From positions 12,598,501 through 12,662,500 of the forward strand of contig OU015655.1 of NCBI GenBank assembly GCA_907165275.2: a DNA stretch of 64,000 nucleotides. The letters are read 5' to 3'. The notes under the pieces are model-generated. The model was not told where the DNA came from, ran no database searches, and saw only the letters and a list, made by a program, of their open reading frames with translations. The position numbers were made by a program, and so were the translations under genes. Source of the DNA: Zygaena filipendulae (taxonomy: Eukaryota; Arthropoda; Insecta; Lepidoptera; Zygaenidae). Below, in pieces: positions 22,401 through 31,060 of the stretch (within the stretch, counting starts at the first letter, position 1; every line of letters begins with the position of its first letter).

Positions 22401-24534
22401 TATTAAACACTTCATGGTTATGTTTTTACTTAGTCACTGTTTTCAAAATTCACAGTTTTGGGAATATTTTGTTAAAAATACTTGGGATGTCAGCAAAAGG
22501 TTTTGGGCAAGTTAGAGCATTCGCTCTAACTTCCTTTGTAACGGTAGCGCGCCTGCCCCGCTCACATGTCCTCTTTTTTTAGTTGTTTTTTTTTTTAATC
22601 CACTTAACACACATATCTACTTGATCCCACACTAAGCTTGTGTCGTAGATCAATTAAAATCGCGGACGCAATTTTTTCATCCAACTTTACAAAACCTCAT
22701 ATTATATCTCGGAAACTGAATGCCGAGAAGTGAGAACTGGTACTTTTAGCTTGGACGCCCACATATGTAGATATATACATGGTGTTAATGAATTAACTGA
22801 AAACTAGAAAGTAGTTAGCTCAGAATCAACTAGCGAATCGATCGCACTTTATTTGTATCCCGACAGTAGTTTCGGTGATTAGCTGTTCCCCGCATTAGTG
22901 CCGGAGTTCTCGCGGGAATTCCGGGACAAAAACTATCCTATCTTTTAAGTTGGTCCATATTATAAATGGTTACAAAATTTTATCAAAATCCGTTCAGTAG
23001 TTTCGAAGTCCATCGCGGACAAACAACGTGACACGTGATTTATATATATTAGACTAGCTGTCCACCGCGATTTCATCCGCGGTAATTTCGGAGTTCCCGC
23101 GGAGGTTGCGGGAAAAAGTACTCTATGTCCTTCAGTTCCCGAGGGAATTCCGGGATAAAAACTATCCTATCTTTTAAGTTGGACCATATTATAAATGGTT
23201 GCAAAATTTTATCAAAATCCGTTCTGTAGTTTCGGAGTCCATCGCGGACAAACAACGTGACACGTGATTTATATATATTAGATTATAAGATTAAGATGTA
23301 TAGTATACCGTGTGTGTGTGTGTGTGTGCGTGCGACAGGTGAGCTACAACGCGGCCGGCGTGCTCGCGCACATGGCGTCGGACGGGCCGGCCGCGTGGAC
23401 GGTGGCGCGGCCGGCGCGCGACGCGGTGCTCGCGCGCATCGCGGCCGCCGTCCAGCGCTGGGACCTGCGCGCCGAGCGGAACATCAACTACCGCTCGTTC
23501 GAGCCGATCCTGGGCCTGCTGCACGCGTACCACACGCCGCAGTGCCAGCACTGGGCGGTGTGGGCGCTCGCCAACCTCACCAGCGTCTACCGTGAGTGGG
23601 CTGCCCGACCGATATTTTGTTTTTGGTCCGTCTTGTAGATTAATAAAAAAATATTGGACACTTGTTGTTGACGACCAACCTCTTTTCCAACTGGCCGCAT
23701 TTTATAAGTTCTTTTTATACATACTGTTTTTAAAAATATTTGCCCTTTTCTGTCTATAATTTTGTTTCGCTTCTTCTTGTTAAAAATATAAAGAAATTTA
23801 CATTTTAAAATTGCGCATAGTTATTTTTTCCTCTTTACTTGTTTTTTACTTTTGACGACCCGATTGGCGCAGAGGTCCCATGCCTACCCCGCTAATCAAG
23901 GGGTTCCGGGTTCGATTCCCGGTGGGAGTGGACTTTGTGTGATGACCACAGGATTCCATTTTCCAGTCTGGGTGTTTATATATCTATAGTATAATATATA
24001 CGTAATTCTATGTAGTATATACCACGTTTGCTTGGTTTCCACGACACAAGCTAATAATAGCTTACTGTGGGATCAAGTAGATCTGTGTGTTGTGATGTGA
24101 ATTATTATTATTATTATTTATACCTAATGCAAAAATAACGGAGATACATTAAGTCGAAATATCGCGTAACGTCACGCCATTCTACAGTCTATAGCACGTT
24201 ATGACGTCAAGAGTCCCCACTCCTAATCTTTAATGCGTTTTATTTTAGTATTTTTTAAAAAATCTAACTGACGGACTAAATAAAATTTTGATATTCGTAC
24301 CCCGGACAAGTTTATATAGCGTTTTTCGTAACACTTTAATTACCGTTCGCAGCCGAGAAATACTGCAACCTGGTGGAATCGGAGGGTGGTCTGAAGCTGC
24401 TGCAGCAACTCTTGACTCACCCGGCGCCGTATGCCATGATCAAGGAGCTGGCGGCGGTGGTGCTGAGGAACTGCGCCAATTTCGCGCAGCGCGACCCCAG
24501 CGCGCCGCCGACCGCCCCCGCGCCAGACAACTAA
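7482..24534 (+). CDS. Zer1: zer-1/ZYG11 family CUL2 substrate receptor (complete, 8 exons)
   Basis: Coding exons: 7482-8507, 9403-9605, 10413-10590, 13094-13255, 20183-20344, 21926-22075, 23339-23591 and 24353-24534 (TAA). All have AG/GT borders and agreeing phases, giving 771 residues, close to the roughly 740-770 usual for ZER1/ZYG11B. Residues 14-33 (SPESLLDLCVDYMVENL) match the VHL/Cul2-box that binds elongin C. Leucine-rich repeats follow (for example LVYLDLS near residue 195 and LPHLESLDISGTNL). From exon 2 on come armadillo-like helices: DANEEQIL, VQRIAIYLLNSLACQVDG, AWSTMWNVTDE, MMGLLGNVAEV and WAVWALANLT. In the human proteins this domain binds N-terminal glycine or other small residues and passes the substrate to CUL2 for ubiquitination. 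The pocket residues are kept: W550, N551, D554, N595 and E598. The start ATG has a good context (cacaATGtc) and no earlier in-frame ATG. Exon 4 was begun at 13094 because earlier AGs break phase. Identification is firm; the exact orthologue name is less so, as insects usually carry one gene of this family. Confidence 0.93.
8508..9402 (+). other. zer-1 intron 1
   Basis: Donor GTGAGT, acceptor 'atttttaatag'. AT-rich, with A-rich runs near 8765-8810; no known repeat seen. Confidence 0.6.
9606..10412 (+). other. zer-1 intron 2
   Basis: Phase-2 intron with donor GTTAGT. It holds one truncated common repeat at about 10300-10365 ('ctccgcgggaactccgaa' to 'ggggacagctagta'); the rest is unremarkable. 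Confidence 0.6.
10714..10837. mobile_element. short MITE
   Basis: The left end 'ttagtcaaaatatatgactt' and 'ggccgtttcg' are answered by 'cgaaacggac' and 'aagccacatattttgactaa' on the right: TIRs of about 32 bp on a 124-bp element in zer-1 intron 3. Confidence 0.7.
11318..11646. mobile_element. CRE-bearing MITE, copy 1
   Basis: Both ends carry 'agtccgtc' followed by a T/A-rich stretch and 'acacgtattttt' in inverted orientation. The middle holds 'gcgtgacgtcac' and 'attgacgtcacgag', separated by about 35 bp, then 'ccccaccctaaactttaatg'. Other copies lie at 23617-24306, 25846-26169, 33258-33550, 45318-45655, 56040-56308 and 63450-63771, with a fragment at 40945-41000. No coding frame. Confidence 0.8.
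11638..11836 (+). repeat. common lepidopteran short repeat, near full-length
   Basis: A good reference copy: 'ctactaatattataaatgtg', 'gttactcactcacgc', 'tggatgaaatttggcatgca', 'tgttgtcaggggtacag', 'tactttttatcccgg', then 'aaaccgcggggcacagctag'. About 200 bp, no poly(A) tail and no pol III boxes that I can see, so its superfamily stays open (an RTE-tailed SINE or similar is possible). Confidence 0.75.
12630..12785 (+). repeat. common short repeat, degraded
   Basis: 'actaatattataaaaagg', a GTTT run, 'ccctgagtgacata' and 'ccgtgggaactccgaaatta' in family order. Confidence 0.6.
13523..13760. mobile_element. MITE of about 240 bp, 'actcagagtcgac' TIRs
   Basis: 'actcagagtcgactttaatg' plus 'attacttagt' on the left is mirrored by 'actaagtaatcattaaagtc' plus 'gactctgagt' on the right; the internal halves also pair ('actgccgcaatcagag' with 'tctgattgcgacagt'), so almost the whole element folds on itself. 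Fragments recur at 5890 and 16195. Confidence 0.8.
14285..14755 (+). repeat. two adjacent common short repeats
   Basis: The first runs to 'aaaccgcggggcccagctag' at about 14460, the second to 'aaaccgcggggcacagctag' at about 14753. The internal sequence ('gattttgacgggactttcac' type) differs between them, so they are separate subfamily members in tandem. Confidence 0.65.
15620..15912 (+). repeat. common short repeat, variant copy
   Basis: Begins 'tatacatataaataaaatgt', includes 'acgggactttcactgg' and ends 'taaaccgcggggcgcaact'. Confidence 0.6.
16015..16145. repeat. truncated copy of the 36.7-kb TIR element
   Basis: 'attagtcactaagcgagtag' and 'aataagcgaagctctttgta' match the right part of the element at 36649-36841; the left TIR is missing. 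Confidence 0.65.
16195..16340. repeat. truncated 'actcagagtcg' MITE
   Basis: Matches the left half of 13523-13760 ('actcagagtcgttttaaaga', 'actgccgcactcagagacga'), then stops. Confidence 0.6.
16358..16390. repeat. GCC/GCT microsatellite
   Basis: Imperfect (GCC)n, a GC-rich patch in an AT-rich intron. Confidence 0.8.
16628..16910 (-). repeat. common short repeat interrupted by a GAA tract
   Basis: 'tctcgcggtttcactcgcg' through 'tttccgggataggaag', then 'gaagaagaagaag' and foreign sequence, then the family's far end 'aaatcggttaagtag' at 16855. Confidence 0.5.
17060..17345 (+). repeat. decayed retroposon fragment
   Basis: 'ataaagtcctccaccacgtc', a TGTC run and 'gattgcgatgaaacta' followed by 'gatatagctagta' have the layout of short retroposon tails; a related piece lies near 37490. 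Family uncertain. Confidence 0.35.
18165..18358 (+). repeat. common short repeat, near full-length
   Basis: 'ctactaatattttaaatgtg' to 'aaaccgcggggcacaggtag'; very close to the 11638 copy. Confidence 0.75.
18825..19135 (+). mobile_element. 300-bp dispersed repeat with terminal hairpin, copy 1
   Basis: Shares 'gatgaaaaccagtgtcg', 'ttcgcacacaaaactattca', 'cacagttttgggaatatt' and the hairpin 'gttagagcatctgctctaac' with copies at 22225-22580 (plus) and 39695-40015 (minus). After the hairpin comes 'ttcctttg' and a GC-rich end, 'acatgtcctgtctagttaat'. A 3' hairpin and a CTAG/T end recall Helitrons, but the hairpin is about 50 bp from the end, farther than usual. Confidence 0.6.
19370..19575 (-). 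repeat. common short repeat
   Basis: 'ttcctgcgggaattccggg' to 'cgcatttataatattagtag'. Confidence 0.7.
20441..20936. mobile_element. TIR element split by a nested TIR element
   Basis: The outer left end 'tagagcttgtccaaacta' + 'aaatgacgcgcccc' pairs with the outer right end 'ggggtgtgtcattt' + 'tagtttagacgagctata'. A second copy without the insert lies at 38713-38906. The nested element is listed next. Confidence 0.7.
20643..20885. mobile_element. 'ttggac...gttaaccca' TIR element, copy 1
   Basis: Left 'attggacgcagataagc' ... 'gttaacccaca'; right 'tgtgggttaaccca' ... 'tatctatgtccaatt'. About 243 bp. Other copies: 34223-34466, 38474-38712 (opposite orientation) and 38909-39141. The interior contains 'gatttattgagatttaggga' and 'acattgcttaagtatgtaac'. 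No coding capacity. Confidence 0.75.
21077..21265 (-). repeat. common short repeat
   Basis: 'actagctgtcccccgcggtt' through 'aaaaagtaccctatgtcac' to 'gatccagatta'. Confidence 0.7.
21285..21810 (-). repeat. long retroposon fragment related to the common repeat
   Basis: Starts 'tggtgcccgcggtttcactc' but then departs from the short family, ending with a CAGA run ('gacagacagacagacagaaa') and an AT-rich tail. Confidence 0.5.
22225..22580 (+). mobile_element. 300-bp dispersed repeat with terminal hairpin, copy 2
   Basis: Same order of blocks as 18825-19135, with the hairpin 'gttagagcattcgctctaac' slightly altered but still self-complementary. Confidence 0.6.
22605..22665 (-). repeat. SINE tail fragment
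   Basis: 'atctacttgatcccacacta' + 'agcttgtgtcgt' matches the tail of the tRNA-headed SINE at 23855-24119 in reverse. Confidence 0.6.
22865..23285 (-). repeat. two tandem common repeats, 'gtgacacgtgatttatat' subfamily
   Basis: Both copies share 'ctatcttttaagttgg', 'catcgcggacaaacaacgtg' and 'acacgtgatttatatata' with the pair at 5000-5366. Confidence 0.7.
23617..24306. mobile_element. CRE-bearing MITE, copy 2, split by a SINE
   Basis: The left TIR 'ggtccgtcttgtagatta' starts at about 23622. The right half (24120-24306) has 'aacgtcacg', 'ttatgacgtcaagag' and 'ctaactgacggact'. The SINE at 23855-24119 lies between them. Confidence 0.65.
23855..24119 (+). mobile_element. tRNA-derived SINE
   Basis: A tRNA-like head of about 75 bp has an A box, TGGCGCAGAGG, at 23865-23875 and a B box, GTTCGATTC, at 23910-23918, the internal pol III promoter. 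A body follows ('ccacaggattccattttcca', 'ccacgtttgcttggtttcca', 'gtgggatcaagtagatctgt'), with an (ATT)n tail at about 24100-24118. A minus-strand copy lies at 53445-53708. The head is not a functional tRNA: the tRNA stems are not intact. Confidence 0.85.
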
Positions 24535-25180
24535 CTAACGGAGTTCTTTGAGGACATCCATCCTCAACTCTAAGAGTTCGCTCCGCGGTGAGTGATCTCG
24601 TTCAGATACGACATTTCCAAGCCAACGGGTAGTGCGGTACCGTTCACGGATGATACAGTGCGAACGAATGTACGGTTAAGTTGTGCAATGTTTTGTTTGA
24701 CGGTGTTCAAGTAATGACCTAAACACATAATGTGAGACCACTAGAACACGTTTGAGTAATGACTTAAACACATAAGTAACGACGTAAGCCAGTGTGAGGA
24801 TAGACTTAAGTATGTAAAAGTAATGACCTAAACACATAATGAGAGACCACTAAAACACGTTTGAGTAATGACTTAAACACATAAGTAACGACGTAAGCAA
24901 GTGTGAGGATAGACTTAAGTATGTAAAAGTAATGACCTAATCACGTATAAGTAGTGACTTAAACACGTATAAGTAATGACTTAATCACGTATAGGTAGTG
25001 ACTTAAACACATCAGTAACGACTTAATCACGTATAAGTAGTGACTTAAACGCGTATAAGTAACGACTTAATCACGTATAAGTAGTGACTTAAACACTTAT
25101 AATTAACGACCTAATCACGTATAAGTAGTGATTTAAACACGTATAAGTAACAACTTAATTACGTATAAGTAGTGACTTAA

Positions 25181-26259
25181 ATGGACAGACGTGCTCATTA
25201 CTAGCACGAAAGCTTTGCTTTGCTGCTTTTATTGAGCAAGTGCTCATTTGTAGCACGTGTGTCATAACGTTGCTAGTAATGAGCATGCTTATTTTGAGCG
25301 TGCTTAAAAATCAACCGACGTTTGATTTCGAGCATGCTACCTGAGGTGCGGGTGGAAGGGGGCGTGCTACGAGCACGTCTGAACAGTGAACATGTTTGCT
25401 TATGAGCATGCTATTATTGGTTCGATCTTGAACCGCAACAGTTGCTGCGTCAATTTGAAATAAAAATTACTAAATATACCCTCAATATGTCGCGTTGGAG
25501 AGAAGAAAAAACTTTACTTTTTGTAACATATTATCGAAGTTACGAATGTCTGTCACGAATCACTGCTAACAATCGATTACTTGCTCCCAGTGATTCTCTT
25601 CTATTTATCCAATTACGAACCCAAATTCTCCTTTTTTTTGTATTTTTCTTTTTCACCAAAATCTTCTTACACAATTCCATTGCAAGCAATATGATTACTT
25701 TATTGAGTTTTGTACGGATAGCCCTGTCACTATATCTTTGTACATCCATTTTGGCCGGGAGCCTGGTGCCAAATAGCACGTCTGACCATACATTGGCTTT
25801 GAGCATGCTTATTTATGAATATGCTTAAAACAAGCATGCTTAATAGGCTAGTTTCCTGGGTAAAAAAATCTAAATTCTATTTAGTCCGTCAGTTAGATAA
25901 TAAAAAAATAAAAGACACGTATTTTTTGCTTTTTTAAAATAATGGAAATATGCATAGATAGATAAAGCGCATTAAAGTTTAGGGTGGGGGACTCGTGATG
26001 TCACAGCTCGCTATAACGTGCGAACAAACTGTAGCGAGGCGTGACGTCATGTGAAATTTCGACTTGATATATCTCCGTTATTTTTTGGTTACATAAAAAA
26101 AAAATACGTGTCCAATATTTTTTAATAATCTACAAAACGGACTAAAAAAGAAAATTTAGGAAACTAGCCTATTGCTGGCCAATGTGAACAGTTGCAGAGC
26201 ATGCTAATTTTAAGCAAGCTTATGAGCATACTTTTTTTTGAGCACGTCTGTCTGTACCT
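25181..26259 (-). mobile_element. PIF/Harbinger-type element remnant
   Basis: The ends 'gacagacgtgctc' and 'gagcacgtctgtctgtacc' are inverted. The flank TTAA is present on both sides (25177-25180 and 26260-26263), which contains the 3-bp TTA/TAA target duplication usual for this superfamily. Removing the insert rejoins the minisatellite exactly. Minus-strand codons at 25806-25540 encode IWVRNWINRRESLGASN, like the N-terminal W-V-R-W-x-x-R-R...G motif of HARBI1-type nucleases; the frame then breaks and the catalytic DDE region is missing. AGCATGCT motifs are scattered through it. Confidence 0.6.
25846..26169. mobile_element. CRE-bearing MITE, copy 3 (long-TIR form)
   Basis: TIRs 'ggctagtttcct' and 'aggaaactagcc' are flanked by TA on both sides. 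324 bp. The core has 'gatgtcaca' and 'gtgacgtcatg'. Nested in the Harbinger remnant. Confidence 0.8.
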
Positions 26260-26345
26260 TTAAACATGTATAAGTAATGACTCAAACACTTATGTAAGTA
26301 GTGGTCTTTACAACACGTGTTTATGTAATTACTTGAACACGTATC

Positions 26346-28105
26346 AAGCTACTTCAAACCTACATTTGATTAGCTGAATTCGACGGGTTCGAAAAATATC
26401 GATGTCGTTATAGAATTCAAGAACATATTTTATATAAAAACTATTCACTATTTCTACATAGTGTGTAGAAATTTCTTTTTTTTAGTTTGTCGATCGTAGT
26501 TTTTTCCGTGCAACGCTCCTTCTTGTAATACGTAAAAGTATACATTTCTAAAAATGTGCTTTTTTCGTGTTAAGTAAATACGGTATAGTTGAATACAGCG
26601 AGTTCTATGTCAACGGAAAATGTTTGTCGTTATTGAATAGAAATACTTTGGTGCAGGCAGATATATGCTATTTTGATGGGTGATCGATTGTTAACGGTTT
26701 CGTGGATTTTAGTGCAACGTTCTACAATTTCATGTTGTAGTGTAATTTTCTTGGTGTTAATAAAGTAGAGGAAAGTGGCCAAATATGTATTGAATACTTT
26801 TTAATTTTGTTATAATGGACTTATAACGAAATTTTTCAACAAACGTATTAAGTATAAATCATTTTTTGATTAAAAGTGAGAAAAAAAAATGAACAAAAAC
26901 GATTTCCTACTCAATGTTGTAATTTTTTGTTTAATTATGGAATAAGTAACCTCAAATATGTTTGCAAATTTACTGTGGTTACTTTCCTCTTTCCATTTAA
27001 CCCTTATCATAAAAAGTTTAAGAATGGTTCAACTAAAACTCTACGTATTAACACCATTTAGTTGAAACATTCTATAAAACTTGTAAAGAATAACTGGGTT
27101 AAAGTTAAATAAAATTTATACACCAAAAAATTGAATTGTACAAAAAAAAATATGCATTGTTATTATCATGTAAAAAGTGCACACTCTTATTGTGTTTATA
27201 TCAATTAAATTATATTATTATAGTTAAGCATATATTACTTAGAAATGAAATTACTTGATAAACAATTTAATTTTGGCAGTAGGTAGGTAGGTAGGTAGGT
27301 ATCTTTAAGAAATATAATAACAAAAGTCAGTTCTTTATTCCCCCTTTGATAAATTTTTATATAATATTATTTGGTAGTATCTTTAAGAAATAATATTATA
27401 ACAAAAAAAAAAATAGTTCTTTTCTGCCCCTTTACAGATATAGTAGTTATCATGATGTGTATATTAAAAATGAAATGAGTAAAAAAATATCGTCATAGTA
27501 AGCTTAGTGTGTTGAGTGGGAAGAGCTCTGTTACTAACATATACTTGTATCATATAATATTTAAAACAGAGTTACTCAATATAAAATTATCGTGTCTGTA
27601 ATTTATGTCCTAAACTTTCTACAAGTGTACATATAATCAAAAATAAGAAGAGTTTGGCATATTATCATATTATATTAAATAAATTATTATGATAAATACT
27701 AGATGATAGTAGTTGTCGCACCGGACACGACTAAATATACACCGGATATGACGTTTTATGTTAGCGATGCCATTGTCCAATACGTACCGTCTATTTTGGC
27801 GTTGGAATGTAAATGTTAATTAACGTTTTAAATAATATATAATATATACCGTGTTATGAATGTTTCTTGGAAATACCAACTTCAAAGAAACTTTCGTAGC
27901 ATTTTAACGATAACGTTTTATTAGAGTCAGATGGTTTTCGCAAAAGTTTATTAATGAAATCATATCGATGTAGGAAAACGCATTTGCTGTAAGCTTCAAA
28001 AAATTAAATGTTCACCAGAGTCCAAAAAAATTGGAAAAAAAAATCATTGCTCATAAACTATACATATATCGTAGGATCATGATTTTATAAAAGTATTTCC
28101 TTCTT
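26346..28105. other. AT-rich region downstream of zer-1
   Basis: No gene recognised. Possible poly(A) signals AATAAA at 26759-26764 and 27107-27112 could serve zer-1 if its 3' UTR spans the minisatellite. A GGTA microsatellite lies at 27276-27301. The small frame at 26876-27061 has no family resemblance. Confidence 0.4.
27276..27301. repeat. (TAGG)n microsatellite
   Basis: About five tandem TAGG units. Confidence 0.85.
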
Positions 28106-28108
28106 TTA

Positions 28109-29083
28109 CGCGGGTCGATTGAAAAGTTCTCGGTCTGATCAAGAAAACAAATAAAAATTTGACAATTCTTGATTATTATTTTTTCACATATTCTCTACGT
28201 ATCTTAATACACTTCCACCTATGTTCCAGCGCTTCTCGTCATCCCTTATAAGCAGATTACTGCAACTCCTCAGAAACCTACCAGAATAAGTTTTCTAATA
28301 TTATTTTATGGATTTATCGATGATTTGTTTAGAATTGGACGTCGACGACCCGCGGCCTGTCGATGCCGCTCCTGGGGTAGTCCTCGACGCCCTCTCTGCC
28401 ATGTTTAAACAAAGCTGTCTACTTTCCCCCATGAAATACGGAGGTGCAGGTTCCCCCAATGTAATATCCATGTCGCCCTTAATTTGGTTTGACGTCATAT
28501 TCTTTTCGAAAAAGTATTTAATCACGGCTCTGAGATACTGAAACAAAATATGATAAAATGATAAATCGTGGTATTTCTATTAATGTTTACCTGACTTCAT
28601 ATTATTGATCCTAGAGTTTTGACATTTTAATTGACATAAAATTTATTATTATTTTATTTATTACAAATTGATGAATTTATTATTTTCCGTAATATTGCTA
28701 TTAATGTTAATGCTGATTCCGTAATATATAATGTATGGTAATTGATATAATTCTAATGACTGGTATTGTCCTATAACAATTATTTTTTACTATAATGTTA
28801 TTTCTTTTAAATATAAATTATTAAATATATTGTACGCCCCCCATAGGCAGAACATAGTGGTCCTACTGCATATCAAGATATTTAAGAACTCTGTATTACC
28901 TATGCTCACAATAAAAAAAAATCAAATTAAAAAAAAAACATTTCATTTAATTTCAAAAAAACGTCAAAAACAAAAATATGTGACCAATTGTAACGAAACT
29001 TGACACGACCAGCTAAAATGTCAAACCATCAAACAAATATGAGTTACTGTTCTGAGGGCCGAGCACTTTTCAAACGATCCACG
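28109..29083 (-). mobile_element. dead mariner element with TA target duplication
   Basis: The TIRs 'cgcgggtcgattgaaaag' + 'ttctcggtct' (left) and its inverted partner ending 'ttttcaaacgatccacg' (right) are flanked by TA at 28107-28108 and 29084-29085. Minus-strand codons 28546-28430 match the N-terminal helix-turn-helix of mariner transposases (RAVIKYFFEK, TSNQIK, DITLGEPAPP). Frame shifts follow, and only about 100 bp resembling the C-terminal end (RW...YVE) remain near 28160-28250. The DDD catalytic core is deleted. The piece between the N-terminal codons and the right TIR is unusually long (about 530 bp). Confidence 0.75.
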
Positions 29084-29085
29084 TA

Positions 29086-30090
29086 TAGTCACCAGCACCA
29101 ATATGTATACATTTTGGTCAGTATTTGAACTCTATTACTATTGCAATAAGATTCAATGACCGTCAAAGTTGCATACGTCATATTTATGCAGCTGGACAGT
29201 ACATGGAGACCAATCGACGCAGTATTTTTTGTGATTAAAATGATGTACCTACTAAAAAAACTTTCTTGATTTTTTGAGGCTCACAGCAAATACGTATTTC
29301 TACACCGATATAGGTATATACATAATACACATTGATATGACACAAATCGAACTTGGCGTTAAAAGGTTTTCTGATTGCCGCATAAATAGGTATAGGTACG
29401 GATGACACGAATATTTTTTCATCACAATAATCATTCATGCCCACTTCGATGATCATATAAATATATTGTTATTTGTATAAAAAAGTGTTTATGTTAATTG
29501 TATTAGTTATCGCAATCAGCAACAATATCATTGGTAGTTATAAAAATAATGAAAAATAAGTATGTATAATATCATGTCGAACAATATGTCCTGAACTATG
29601 GCTACAATGAAGTACATAGCGATGTTTAAACTAGATGGGTTAAAATGACATGATGATCCGATGAATTTACATGTTGCAATGGTTTGGGTTTCGTTGCAAG
29701 CCTCGGGACTTATTGAGCGACCTGTTATATCAATATATATAACAAAAATAATAATCAAATTACTCACATTCACAAATGCTAAACTTGAAAAAAAAAAAAA
29801 AAATTGTTTTCTAATTGTCGGTTACTCCTATGACGAATATTTACATATAAATGTTTTAACACTATTATGGGTACTTCCGTAAATCAAAAACACTACCTCC
29901 AATACAATTGGAATTACCCGTCAATGTTTTATTTATTTATTTGATTGATTCACCAAACCGACAACAATATAACAAACACAAGACACATTGCAGCTTAATA
30001 GTACACAATGTTCAAGGGGTTGTTCCGCCACTGCCGTTTAAAAGCCTCCATCTTCGTAGACGGTCGAAAGGTTACAAAGTGAAATGATAA
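29086..30090. other. AT-rich intergenic DNA with a retroposon tail
   Basis: No gene. Bases 29920-30000 ('atttatttatttgattgatt', 'aacacaagacacattgcag') resemble the reversed tail of a LINE or SINE seen again near 53036. Confidence 0.4.
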
Positions 30091-30093
30091 AGA

Positions 30094-30721
30094 GTATGTT
30101 CCGTTATTACTGAAAGCACTGTCCCAGTCTCTTTCTGACGAGAAATTCGTTCCGTTATAACTGATGGTGTACTGCCGCAGTATCCTAGGGTAGGCAGTAT
30201 GACGTCATAATCGTCGCTATTTTTGTACTTTGTGGACTGACGTTTTCGAGGAAAGTGCTCTCAGTGCAGGCGCGGTCGCAGGCTGAAATTTTGGAGGGAG
30301 TCGTTAGTAAAAATAATAATAATATTTCGACTAAATTAGACATTATTGCACAATACACAATTTTATTGCACACATTATAAAACAAATGGATTTGTGGGTG
30401 TCATGTCGCCTGTGGCCGACCCCCCCTCCTCCCTCTCCAGTTAGAATCGCGTCTGTCTCAGTGGTTTGATCACGTGATCAACCTCGGACGATTGATTGGT
30501 CAACCGCGACAATCGGTCGTCAATGAGTGGTCATGGATGACAGTATACTGGACTGCGTTCCGTTTTAAACAGTAACCAACTACCTAACTTCATACCTATA
30601 AAGTACTAGCTAACTTCATACCTATAAAGTACTAGCTAACTTCATACCTATAAAGTAACAGCTTCGCTGCATACTAAATCGACGTCATACTTTAAGTGCT
30701 ATAAGTAATAACGGAACATAC
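30094..30721. mobile_element. TIR element of about 630 bp
   Basis: The left end 'gtatgttccgttattact' and the right end 'agtaataacggaacatac' are perfect inverted copies, followed inward by GAAAGCACT and AGTGCTAT. Inside are 'tatgacgtcata' near 30198, a C-rich tract at 30420-30438 and a three-unit minisatellite. No transposase frame. Confidence 0.75.
30575..30660. repeat. 24-bp minisatellite, three units
   Basis: 'taacttcatacctataaagt' + 'acta'/'aaca' repeated in near-perfect tandem inside the TIR element. Confidence 0.85.
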
Positions 30722-31060
30722 CCAAAGTTTAGTTGTATGTTTGTACAAGAATTCGTAATCACCGTCATGTGCTTTTTCGTGAGCGGTGGAATGAATTTTC
30801 TTCTATGTTGTAGTTAAGTACATACTGTACCGAGGGTGGTAGAGTTAAGCCAGTAGTTGTTAAGCGTTTATTGAGAATGGTTTCCGTGGGTACAGTCAGC
30901 ATAAGAAGGGTATAAAAATTTTCGTCAAGTGGTAAACTTCATTAGTATTGCAATACCATTCAACGCCTGACCAAAGTGATCACATATTTCTGATGCCGAC
31001 TGTACTAGGGCTATACGAATATTTGAGGATTGAACCTCTGCTATCTGTCTAACCGACCTT

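Larger units (their letters stand above)
22076..23338 (+). other. zer-1 intron 6
   Basis: Holds the 300-bp repeat copy 2 (22225-22580), a SINE tail fragment (22605-22665) and two tandem common repeats (22865-23285); it ends in a (TG)n run directly at the acceptor. Confidence 0.65.
23592..24352 (+). other. zer-1 intron 7
   Basis: A phase-1 intron made largely of one split CRE-bearing MITE and a SINE inserted in it. Confidence 0.7.
24708..26345. repeat. 22-bp minisatellite, split by a transposon
   Basis: Two larger units of about 110-118 bp come first (24708-24930). Then the basic unit 'cacgtataagtagtgactta' recurs with a period near 22 bp, alternating 'cttaaacacg' and 'cttaatcacg' so the real period is a 44-bp dimer. 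The array stops at 25180 and resumes at 26264 ('acatgtataagtaatgact'). It begins about 170 bp after the zer-1 stop and may lie in its 3' UTR. Confidence 0.85.

Noticed and set aside
23854..23930. A functional tRNA gene at the head of the SINE
   Set aside because: A and B boxes are present but the tRNA stems do not form properly, and the sequence continues directly into the SINE body; the same head recurs at 53.7 kb.
25442..25828. 128-codon plus-strand frame in the 25-kb element
   Set aside because: It is the shadow of the minus-strand Harbinger-like codons.
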